From FEN-727 sp036508635 (lineage in GTDB: Bacteria; Actinomycetota; Geothermincolia; Fen-727; Anoxymicrobiaceae): a stretch of 5,915 nucleotides of DNA. The notes under the pieces are model-generated. The model made no database searches. It was given only the letters and a program-made list of their open reading frames with translations, and was not told the origin of the DNA. Shown in pieces: positions 1 to 5,130 of this stretch. The translations under genes were made by a program, and so were the position numbers. Location of the stretch: assembly GCA_036508635.1 (NCBI GenBank), contig DATCGY010000043.1:1-5915 (forward strand), given 5' to 3'. The number at the start of each line of letters is the position of its first letter. Positions within the stretch are counted from its first letter, which is position 1.

Positions 1-1
1 G

Positions 2-1060
2 GGAAAGTCCCGGCAGATACTCGCGGACCTCGACGCCGTGGGCAACACCACGAAGGCGATCACCAAGGGCGTTGCGATAGGGTCCGCGGTCATCGCGGCG
101 GTGGCGCTGTTCGGCTCGTTCCTGACGGACGTCTCACTGGCGCAGGCGCGGCTGGGAATCCCGACCGCAACGCGGCTTCTGGCAACCGGCATCAGGATAT
201 CCACACCCAAAGTTTTCATCGGCCTGCTTATCGGCGGGGCGATACCGTGGCTGTTCTCGGCGCTCACGATCAACTCGGTCTCTCGCGCGGCGTCACTCAT
301 CGTCCACGAGGTGCGGCGCCAGTTCAAAATTCCCGGCCTGATGGAAGGCAAGGTCGACCCCGACTACAAGAAGGCTGTCAGCATCTGCACGAGCGCGGCG
401 CAGAAAGAGCTCCTCGGCCTGTCCATACTCGCGATGTTCACGCCGATAATCGTCGGTCTCGTGCTCGGGGTCGAGGGCCTGGGCGGCTTCCTCGCCGGGG
501 TCATCGTCTCGGGGCAGTTGCTCGCGGTCTTCATGTCCAACTCCGGCGGAGCCTGGGACAACGCCAAGAAACTTGTCGAGGACGGCCATTACGGTGGCAA
601 GAACTCTGAAGCCCACAGGGCGTCGGTCGTCGGGGACACCGTGGGCGACCCGCTGAAAGACACCGCGGGGCCGGCGCTGAACCCGATGATAAAGGTCATC
701 AACCTCGTGGCCCTGCTGTCTGCGCCTATAATCATCCGGTACACGCACTTCAGCTTCGGGCTGGCCGCGGTGGTGACGGTGATGTTCTCGGCGGTGGCCG
801 TCTCGGTCTGGTACTCGAAGCGCACCGGCGAGCCCGAGTACGAAGAGATAAGCGCCGACGTCGTGAAGCACGAGCACGAGGAGGGCCAGGTTGCTGTCAG
901 CGCACCGGTCTCGCTACCGCATCCGGCGGTGACGGGACAGCTCATGCCGCACCCCTCGATAATCATGAGGTACGGCAGCGACTACAGGAAAGCGGGCGAG
1001 TCCTTCGTCAAGCTGAACGAATCCGAGGAAGAAGCGGAGGCACAGGCCGACCAGGACTAA
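2..1060 (+). CDS. hppA: Membrane-bound K+-independent proton-translocating pyrophosphatase, C-terminal part (5' truncated)
   Basis: This integral membrane pump couples pyrophosphate hydrolysis to proton export. The reading frame is open to the left edge, so the start lies outside; 352 residues are present, about half of a usual protein of 670 or more. Numbering from base 2, the family motif GNTTKAITKG is at 14-23. Lys18 and Thr21 in it match the K+-independent subclass, where lysine replaces bound K+. Hydrophobic helices lie near 23-40, 72-90, 137-157, 162-178, 232-245 and 252-271. The catalytic acidic motifs follow: GGAWDNAKK near 182-190 and VGDTVGDPLKDT at 210-221, which supply Asp ligands for Mg-pyrophosphate. 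After the last helix comes an odd hydrophilic tail of about 80 residues (273-352), including a His/Glu patch and an acidic end; most family members stop soon after that helix. The gene ends 11 bases from a convergent gene. Family assignment is secure; the pumped ion is inferred from subclass. Confidence 0.96.
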   Translation, partial: GKSRQILADLDAVGNTTKAITKGVAIGSAVIAAVALFGSFLTDVSLAQARLGIPTATRLLATGIRISTPKVFIGLLIGGAIPWLFSALTINSVSRAASLIVHEVRRQFKIPGLMEGKVDPDYKKAVSICTSAAQKELLGLSILAMFTPIIVGLVLGVEGLGGFLAGVIVSGQLLAVFMSNSGGAWDNAKKLVEDGHYGGKNSEAHRASVVGDTVGDPLKDTAGPALNPMIKVINLVALLSAPIIIRYTHFSFGLAAVVTVMFSAVAVSVWYSKRTGEPEYEEISADVVKHEHEEGQVAVSAPVSLPHPAVTGQLMPHPSIIMRYGSDYRKAGESFVKLNESEEEAEAQADQD

Positions 1061-1071
1061 AGCCGCCAACC

Positions 1072-1965
1072 TCAATCATCCAGCAGCCCCGCGGCTACGA
1101 GCGTGTTGTGCACATGGCTCACCTGCTGCGGGGTCAGCTGCGGCAATGGCGATTTCACTTCGACCCTTATGTCGTGACCGAGCTGGCGCATCGCTTCCTT
1201 GATGAGCGCGTGAGGCGTTGGAGAGCCTGCTATCAGCGGACCCACCGTATAGAAATCGGCCTGCAGCGGCGCGGCGATCTCGCGGTTCCCTTCGGACAGC
1301 GACTCGTAGAGCAAAACCGCCTTGTGCGGCATCACGTTCGGCAGCGGGCATATCGCGCCACACGCTCCGACCTCCATCGTCTGGGTCAGGTTCAGGCACA
1401 TCCCGGTGAAGACGCTGAAATCATCATCCGTGGCGTCGACGAGCGCTCTGACCTCGTCGACATCGAAGATAGTCTCCTTAGCGCCCACCACGTTCGGGAT
1501 GCTCGCGATACGGGCGATCTGCTCGGGCGTCAGCAGGAGGTGGCTGTTGCCCGGGAAGTTGTAGTAGAGGAAAGGTATGTCTACCGCTTCGCACAGCTTC
1601 TCGTAATGGGCAAAAACGGCGTCCTCGTCCAGTGGATAGAAGAGATGCAGCGCGGCGAGCGCTCCGTCCGCCCCGGCGCTCCTGGCATATCTCGCCATCG
1701 CGATGGCGTCTTCGGTACCTCTCTCGTTTATCCCGACGATGACAGGGATCCGGCTCTGACACTCGGCGACCACAGCATCGATGACGGCTTTCTGCAGGCC
1801 GTGAGTAAGGTACGGGCACTCACCGTTGCTTCCCAGGACCACGAGACCATGCACCCCGGAGTCCACGAGGTACCTCGTCATTGCCGCCATGCCGCGCCTG
1901 TCGATACCACCGTCGGCGTCGTAGGCCGTCATCATGACGGTGAATATCCCCTGGAACTTTTTCAT
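1072..1965 (-). CDS. Dihydrodipicolinate synthase/N-acetylneuraminate lyase superfamily aldolase (DapA-like)
   Basis: A 297-residue cytoplasmic class I aldolase/lyase of the (beta/alpha)8-barrel pyruvate-lyase superfamily, of normal length. Visible signatures are GSNGE at 45-49 (the carboxylate-binding loop), YYN at 134-136 with the catalytic Tyr135, and GAKE at 161-164 with Schiff-base Lys163. The start at 1965 is chosen because GGAGGTGC stands just upstream and the conserved fold begins at MKKFQG; an in-frame start at 2085 would add 40 residues that do not resemble the family. True lysine-pathway DapA usually has GTTGE and an Arg after YNVPS; here those are GSNGE and Asn140. Both features occur in 4-hydroxy-2-oxoglutarate aldolase-type members, so a hydroxy-oxo-acid or sugar-acid aldolase is more likely than diaminopimelate synthesis. 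No lysine-pathway neighbour is present. Superfamily is certain; substrate is unknown. Confidence 0.93.
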   Translation of the reverse strand: MKKFQGIFTVMMTAYDADGGIDRRGMAAMTRYLVDSGVHGLVVLGSNGECPYLTHGLQKAVIDAVVAECQSRIPVIVGINERGTEDAIAMARYARSAGADGALAALHLFYPLDEDAVFAHYEKLCEAVDIPFLYYNFPGNSHLLLTPEQIARIASIPNVVGAKETIFDVDEVRALVDATDDDFSVFTGMCLNLTQTMEVGACGAICPLPNVMPHKAVLLYESLSEGNREIAAPLQADFYTVGPLIAGSPTPHALIKEAMRQLGHDIRVEVKSPLPQLTPQQVSHVHNTLVAAGLLDD

Positions 1966-1970
1966 CGCAG

Positions 1971-1978
1971 GCACCTCC
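1971..1978 (-). promoter_or_regulatory. Ribosome binding site GGAGGTGC of the DapA-like gene
   Basis: On the minus strand GGAGGTGC lies 5 bases before the ATG at 1965 (GGAGG core 8 bases before it). This strong Shine-Dalgarno match decides the start against the in-frame upstream ATG at 2085, which has no comparable site. Confidence 0.85.
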
Positions 1979-2004
1979 AAGATGTCTTGTCTCACTGCAC
2001 AACG

Positions 2005-2010
2005 ATTGTA
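2005..2010 (-). promoter_or_regulatory. Candidate -10 element (TACAAT) for the DapA-like gene
   Basis: On the minus strand TACAAT, within GTATACAAT, matches the sigma-70 -10 consensus at five of six bases. It lies about 40 bases before the ATG at 1965, giving a short leader of roughly 30 bases. No convincing -35 box is seen at 16-18 bases upstream, so the call rests on the -10 and its position. Confidence 0.4.
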
Positions 2011-2126
2011 TACGAGGCCACGACAGAAGAAAGAACATCCACGGCCCTGCGTGCGCAAATTGTTTTCCGGGTATGATTTTTCCATCCCCCATTGGTTGCC
2101 CTGATGATTAACCTAATGGTCAAGAC

Positions 2127-2151
2127 AACATGGCAGGCAAGCTGCTATGTT
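2127..2151. repeat. Imperfect inverted repeat (10-bp arms, 5-base spacer)
   Basis: AACATGGCAG at 2127-2136 pairs with CTGCTATGTT at 2142-2151, nine Watson-Crick pairs and one G-T, around the spacer GCAAG. A shorter outer pair, TAACC at 2109-2113 with GGTTA at 2154-2158, could extend it. No T-run follows on either strand, so it is not a typical terminator. It could be a regulator operator or a leader hairpin; no regulator gene is in view. Confidence 0.5.
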
Positions 2152-2239
2152 ATGGTTAGATACAACGCGAAACGTCTGTGGATGCCGATTCCAGAGGTGC
2201 AAGGGGAGGCGCGGGCGAATCATGTTTTGAGGAGAGTTC

Positions 2240-2401
2240 ATGGCAGGGCTTTCCTTACGCGCCACGAAATTTGTTTGCGTAGACGTGAAAAAAGACGATA
2301 ATATACAAGAAGTGACTATGTTGGCCTCGGTGTCGAAAGATGGCCGGGTATGTTTGGGCGCGATTTGCCGGACACCTGCCCTGCAAGGAGGTTTAGCATG
2401 A
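2240..2401 (+). CDS. Possible small ORF (53 aa) translationally coupled to the lipoprotein gene
   Basis: This open frame is preceded by GAGGAG at 2229-2234 with a 5-base spacer to the ATG, a good ribosome site. Its TGA stop overlaps the lipoprotein start as ATGA (2398-2401), an arrangement typical of coupled genes. The product would be 53 residues, with Cys13, Cys38 and Cys43, no signal peptide and no membrane segment; I recognise no family. Against it, third-position G/C is only about 46% by my count, well below the neighbours, although it rises in the second half. A candidate -10 element for the lipoprotein gene (2297-2302) also lies inside it. It may instead be a leader peptide or chance. 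Real-gene status is uncertain. Confidence 0.3.
   Translation: MAGLSLRATKFVCVDVKKDDNIQEVTMLASVSKDGRVCLGAICRTPALQGGLA
2275..2302 (+). promoter_or_regulatory. Candidate sigma-70-type promoter upstream of the lipoprotein gene
   Basis: TTGCGT (2275-2280) and GATAAT (2297-2302) are spaced by 16 bases. The -10 matches consensus at five of six positions; the -35 matches only its first three. A transcript starting near 2309 would have a leader of about 90 bases before the ATG at 2398. If this promoter is the main one, the small ORF at 2240 would not be translated from that transcript. Confidence 0.4.
2385..2391 (+). promoter_or_regulatory. Ribosome binding site AAGGAGG of the lipoprotein gene
   Basis: AAGGAGG lies 6 bases before the ATG at 2398, a near-ideal Shine-Dalgarno. 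It fixes the start at 2398 rather than at the in-frame upstream codon at 2350, and it places the signal peptide exactly at the N-terminus. Confidence 0.88.
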
Positions 2402-2928
2402 GAAGGTATGTTGGTCTGCTCGTGTTAGTGGCACTGCTCGCAGGGGTTATCGCCGCTGCCGGATGCGGGACGACACAAAAAGGCACTACCACGCCCGAAG
2501 GCCAGGTCCAGTACAACTCCTCAAAGAAAGAGGTAACCGTTTCCAATAGCAAGGGCGAGGAGAAGACCTGGACGGTGAAGTCCGAGAGCGAAGCCGCGCT
2601 CGGCGTACCGGTGCCGAGCAACGCTCAGGTCGAAAGTGGCTCCGTAGCTATTATCTCAAGCACGACGGGGGCCGAGAAGTGGTCCGGAGCGACGTTCTGG
2701 TCCGATGACGATGTTGCGAAAGTCATTGCGTTCTATAAGGACGCGCTGTCCGGGATGACCGGCTACACGGATACGTCCACCGACGCCAACGGCGTGCAGA
2801 TCGGGCTTTTCTCGGTGAGATCCGGCTCTGACGTCAAGTCGGTTGTTATCGGGGCCGGCCAGGCCAGCGATCCCGGAAAGACCAAGATAGTGGTTGCGAC
2901 CGCAGCCAGCGCCGAGAGTTCGAAATAA
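2398..2928 (+). CDS. Putative membrane-anchored lipoprotein of unknown function
   Basis: A 176-residue exported protein. Residues 1-22 form a lipoprotein signal peptide: Arg2 and Arg3, a hydrophobic core, then the lipobox AAGC with the lipidated Cys at 23. The -3 residue is Ala rather than the commoner Leu. A Thr/Gly/Gln-rich linker (24-40) leads to a short beta-rich segment (43-61, EVTVSNSKGE then TWTV). A second domain from about 68 begins LGVPVPSNA and continues through a SGATFWSDDD stretch (96-105) to VIAFYKDAL (109-117) and a C-terminal strand KIVVATA. The order LGVP, a charged turn and then FYK..L is a pattern I associate with small actinobacterial lipoproteins of undefined role. The start is set by the AAGGAGG site. 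A secreted protein follows 76 bases downstream in the same direction and may be cotranscribed. Function not assigned. Confidence 0.85.
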   Translation: MRRYVGLLVLVALLAGVIAAAGCGTTQKGTTTPEGQVQYNSSKKEVTVSNSKGEEKTWTVKSESEAALGVPVPSNAQVESGSVAIISSTTGAEKWSGATFWSDDDVAKVIAFYKDALSGMTGYTDTSTDANGVQIGLFSVRSGSDVKSVVIGAGQASDPGKTKIVVATAASAESSK

Positions 2929-3004
2929 GGCGACCACCTGACGATAGATGCACGAGACGACGCGTTCGCTTGGCTAAATCGCGGAGCTCAAAGGGGGAGC
3001 AAGA

Positions 3005-3472
3005 ATGAAGTCCTTGATCAGGAACCGGATGGCGGTAGCAGCCATAGTCGTCGCCCTGGCGATTTGCCTAGTTTCAATTACAGGGGCGCTGGCAGCCACT
3101 AGTGAGGGCAACTCCGGAATAGCAGGCCTGCAGGGACCTACTTTTACCTTCGGGTTCGTGAGGCTCGCATCGAACGTAGGAGAAAACCAGCCCTCGGGCG
3201 CCGCGGCGGATTTCTACAACTGCGCTCCTTTCTCAATCACAGGCTTCGCTCTTTCAAAGACGAGCGGCGCGCTACACGTATGGCTGTCCTCGGGAAGCGA
3301 GGCCGTACAGCAGCTCGGCTTCAAGGAAGGTGACATCGTGGTCATCTACTGCTCAAACACGCAGGTACAAAACATCAATAGCGGCGACTTCGTCCAAATC
3401 GCGGGATTCACCGTAAGGGGCCAGCTCGTCTACGCTTACCAGGCCGTCCTACCCGCTCCATTCTCTTACTAG
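3005..3472 (+). CDS. Secreted protein of unknown function with Sec signal peptide
   Basis: A 155-residue protein preceded by AGGGGGAG (2992-2999), 5 bases before the ATG. Residues 1-30 are a classic Sec signal peptide: Lys2, Arg6 and Arg8, a hydrophobic core about 9-24, and a cleavage site after ALA (28-30). The mature part is about 125 residues and rich in Gly, Ser and Ala, with two cysteines (Cys73 and Cys116) that could form a disulfide outside the cell. Residues 104-148 alternate short strands and turns (LGFKEGDIVVIY, then a SGDFVQIAG turn and a TVRGQLVYAYQAV strand), which suggests a small beta-barrel such as an OB-like fold; this is inference from pattern only. It has no anchor, LPXTG motif or second membrane helix. 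It lies between the lipoprotein gene and a strong terminator, so it is the last gene of that unit. No family recognised. Confidence 0.8.
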   Translation: MKSLIRNRMAVAAIVVALAICLVSITGALAATSEGNSGIAGLQGPTFTFGFVRLASNVGENQPSGAAADFYNCAPFSITGFALSKTSGALHVWLSSGSEAVQQLGFKEGDIVVIYCSNTQVQNINSGDFVQIAGFTVRGQLVYAYQAVLPAPFSY

Positions 3473-3510
3473 AGAAAAGCGCCGGAAAGGCACCCGCAAC
3501 AGGCATAAGT

Positions 3511-3544
3511 ACCGCCGGTCCTCACAAGACCGGCGGTTTTCTTT
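3511..3544 (+). terminator. Rho-independent terminator after the secreted-protein gene
   Basis: ACCGCCGGTC (3511-3520) and GACCGGCGGT (3528-3537) form a perfect 10-bp GC-rich stem with a 7-base loop, followed by TTTTCTTT (3537-3544). It lies 38 bases past the stop at 3472 and separates the exported-protein unit from the downstream modification operon. Confidence 0.92.
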
Positions 3545-3564
3545 GTGCTATTTCGCCAGGCGGA

Positions 3565-3593
3565 TTGCGGCGGCAGGAAACTAGAGAGACAAT
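3565..3593 (+). promoter_or_regulatory. Candidate promoter of the methyltransferase-acetyltransferase operon
   Basis: TTGCGG (3565-3570) and GACAAT (3588-3593) are separated by exactly 17 bases, just after the terminator and before the three-gene operon. Consensus matches are three of six and four of six, so this is weak. Its position is right, and transcription would begin near 3600, where an in-frame GTG stands. Confidence 0.3.
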
Positions 3594-3710
3594 TCTCTTG
3601 TGAGTCGAGTCGGCAGGAAAGGATTGGATTCCCCCGGTCGGCTCGCACCATTGGGGGACCTGGGGCCCGTTAGGCTCCAGCCGGACCTAGGAAAGACCGG
3701 GTATCTGGAC
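3594..3710 (+). other. GC-rich leader or N-terminal extension ahead of the first methyltransferase
   Basis: This stretch is in frame with the methyltransferase from a GTG at 3600, which would add 37 residues. Those residues are Gly/Pro/Leu/Arg-rich, look unlike the family and have lower third-position G/C (about two thirds) than the body of the gene. The DNA can instead pair with itself: TCCCCC (3630-3635) with GGGGGA (3653-3658), and alternatively GGTCGGCT (3636-3643) with AGCCGGACC (3679-3687) with one bulge. The 10-mer CGGCAGGAAA occurs at 3571-3580 and again at 3611-3620. No known riboswitch was recognised. Confidence 0.4.
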
Positions 3711-4436
3711 ATGCTCATTCACAAGCTCTTCTTGAGGTATTTCAAGACCGGCGATGACGCCGGGTTCTTCCTCATGCAGGCACAGGACGCTGTCGACTGG
3801 CTGGGAAAGAGCGGCATCGCCCTTGACGGCGGGACATCGGCGCTCGACCTCGGCTGCGGTTACGGCCAGCTCGGTAGTGAGCTCCAGAAGAAAGGTTGCC
3901 TGGTATCGTTCGCCGACGTCGAGGACCTCCTGCTCCCGGATATCCAGCCTGAGAGTTTCAGTATCGTCGACGTCACTCGGGACGACCTCGGCGCAATCGG
4001 AACTTACGACCTGGTTGTCTTCTCCAACGTCCTGGAGCATATCTCAAGACCGGATTACTTTATCGCAAACGCCCACAAGCTCCTGAACCCTGGCGGCAAG
4101 CTGTATCTTTCGTGGGTAAACTGGCTGTCTCCATGGGGCGGGCATCACTTCTCCGGCTTCCACTACCTTGGACCCAAACGGGGCCATCTCGTGTACGACA
4201 GGGTCATGAAAAAACCCAGGGCACACACACCTTACGTAGACCTTTTCCCGACGAGCATCGGTGCCACGCTCGAGATGATACGGATGAACTCAGAGCTGCG
4301 CATCCTCACCGTCGTTCCCCGTTACTACCCGGAGCTGCGATTCATCACGCGGATACCGGTTCTCAGAGAGTTCCTGACCGGCAACTGCGCGATACTGATG
4401 GAGAAGGTCCGGGGCGGAGGTGATACAGATAGCTGA
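3711..4436 (+). CDS. Class I SAM-dependent methyltransferase
   Basis: A 241-residue cytoplasmic methyltransferase with the Rossmann-like fold. From the ATG at 3711, a conserved N-terminal part LRYFKTGDDAGFFLMQA (8-24) precedes motif I, LDLGCGYGQLG (45-55), which binds S-adenosylmethionine. The acidic strand-2 end is ADVED near 68-72, motif YDLVVFSNVLEH is at 99-110, and LLNPGGKLYLS at 124-134. A distinctive SPWGGHHFSGFHYLG segment (140-154) and the PRYYPELR and PVLREFL stretches near the end are features I associate with an actinobacterial subtype often found among surface-glycan genes. The substrate is not known. The start is uncertain: GTG at 3600 is in frame and could be leaderless, while ATG 3711 has only a weak ribosome site but fits the conserved region. 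The 3' end overlaps the acetyltransferase gene by 17 bases. Confidence 0.87.
   Translation: MLIHKLFLRYFKTGDDAGFFLMQAQDAVDWLGKSGIALDGGTSALDLGCGYGQLGSELQKKGCLVSFADVEDLLLPDIQPESFSIVDVTRDDLGAIGTYDLVVFSNVLEHISRPDYFIANAHKLLNPGGKLYLSWVNWLSPWGGHHFSGFHYLGPKRGHLVYDRVMKKPRAHTPYVDLFPTSIGATLEMIRMNSELRILTVVPRYYPELRFITRIPVLREFLTGNCAILMEKVRGGGDTDS
4416..4424 (+). promoter_or_regulatory. Extended Shine-Dalgarno-like sequence GGAGGTGAT at the methyltransferase/acetyltransferase junction
   Basis: GGAGGTGAT matches nine consecutive bases of the canonical anti-Shine-Dalgarno complement. It surely attracts ribosomes to the acetyltransferase, yet no ATG, GTG or TTG in the right frame stands 5-10 bases after it. 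The in-frame candidates are GTG 4420 (inside the site), ATA 4429 (8 bases after GGAGG) and TTG 4441 (20 bases after GGAGG). The acetyltransferase start is therefore unresolved. Confidence 0.55.
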
Positions 4437-5130
4437 GCAATTGAGCAAGCGTGAGAAAAAGCACGACCCCGGTCGGCCGGCGGCCACCGGCTCCGTGCTC
4501 GACAGCTCCCGCGAGGAAGAGATGAGCCGCTGGGAACGCTTCAAGAAACACCTGGCGTTGCGCGTGCTGCGCATGGGGATCGCGCCTTACAAGCTCCTCA
4601 CCGCCTGGGGCAACCGCACTCTCGACTACGAGATAGGCGAGTTCTCCTATGGCGCTCCTCGCGTAATGTTCCCTCACGGAAAGCTTAAGATAGGGAAGTT
4701 CTGCTCAATCTCATGGGACGTCACCATATTCCTGGGCGGAAACCACAGGTTCGACTGGATCGCGACGTATCCGTTCCCCCACTCGACAGGCGATTTCCCC
4801 AACGCCGCCGGGATAAAAGATTTCTTCGAGACGTCCGGCGACGTCACGATAGGCAACGACGTCTGGATCGGGAGTAACGTCCTTATCCTGTCAGGCGTCA
4901 CAATCGCCGACGGCGCCGTGATCGGCGCGGGTTCGGTGGTGACGGGAGACGTCGGGCCTTACGAGATCGTCGCGGGAAATCCGGCCAGAAGCATCAACAA
5001 GAGGTTCGGCGACGAAGCGATCGCCAAGTTGCTCCAGGTCAAGTGGTGGGACTGGCCGCTCGAGAAGATAAACGCACACCTGGATGTCCTCTGCAGCGGA
5101 GACATCGACCGGCTCATGGAAATAAAGTGA
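4420..5130 (+). CDS. CatB-like left-handed beta-helix O-acetyltransferase
   Basis: A hexapeptide-repeat acetyltransferase, normally a trimer, that moves acetyl from acetyl-CoA to a hydroxyl. Counting from GTG 4420 (236 residues), imperfect hexapeptide turns start at LKIGKFCSIS (89-98). The loop GGNHRFDW (106-113) carries His109, the expected catalytic base of the xenobiotic acetyltransferase/CatB group. Clean repeats follow (VTIGNDVWIGSNVLI, 142-156; TIADGAVIGAGSVVTGDV, 161-178), then AGNPAR (185-190) and the family's KWWDWP (208-213). The N-terminal 34 residues before MSRWERF are charged and absent from typical members, but G/C at codon third positions is about 85% across 4441-4521, so they are probably translated; ATG 4522 would give 202 residues. 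It overlaps both neighbours (17 and 4 bases), implying coupled translation. Acceptor unknown: a glycan hydroxyl is likelier here than an antibiotic. Confidence 0.88.
   Translation: MIQIAEQLSKREKKHDPGRPAATGSVLDSSREEEMSRWERFKKHLALRVLRMGIAPYKLLTAWGNRTLDYEIGEFSYGAPRVMFPHGKLKIGKFCSISWDVTIFLGGNHRFDWIATYPFPHSTGDFPNAAGIKDFFETSGDVTIGNDVWIGSNVLILSGVTIADGAVIGAGSVVTGDVGPYEIVAGNPARSINKRFGDEAIAKLLQVKWWDWPLEKINAHLDVLCSGDIDRLMEIK

Larger units (their letters stand above)
1966..2397. other. Divergent intergenic region between the DapA-like gene and the lipoprotein gene
   Basis: This stretch of about 430 bases separates two divergently transcribed genes and is visibly more AT-rich than the coding DNA around it. 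It holds the DapA-like leader with its -10 element, an imperfect palindrome at 2127-2151, a candidate + strand promoter at 2275-2302 and a possible 53-residue ORF starting at 2240. A frame open from 2092 to 2301 lacks the third-position G/C bias of neighbouring genes and a ribosome site, so it is not called. No riboswitch class was recognised. Confidence 0.6.

Noticed and set aside
293..877. Open frame of 194 codons on the minus strand within hppA
   Set aside because: Its Arg/Asp/His-rich composition comes from reading the complement of a GC-biased gene; the hppA frame carries all the conserved motifs.
1108..2076. Long open frame (322 codons) on the + strand opposite the DapA-like gene
   Set aside because: It is the mirror of a well-supported enzyme gene in GC-rich DNA. 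Its product is His/Arg/Asp-rich with no recognisable motif, typical of an antisense shadow.
1966..2085. N-terminal extension of 40 residues on the DapA-like protein
   Set aside because: The strong GGAGGTGC site and the conserved barrel start both point to 1965, and the extension would span the likely promoter.
2092..2301. Open frame of 69 codons from a TTG in the divergent intergenic region
   Set aside because: No ribosome site, no third-position G/C bias and no recognisable motif; it overlaps the palindrome and the better-supported small ORF in another frame.
2929..3004. Possible riboswitch or separate promoter before the secreted-protein gene
   Set aside because: The 76 bases show no known riboswitch core and no -35/-10 pair; only the ribosome site is convincing.
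3585..3598. Small inverted repeat AGAGA-CAAT-TCTCT
   Set aside because: Five-base arms are expected by chance, and it overlaps the candidate -10 element; there is no evidence that it is an operator.
5043..5126. Upstream start for the second methyltransferase
   Set aside because: It would overlap the acetyltransferase by 88 bases with residues unlike the family; the GTGA overlap at 5127-5130 is the natural start.
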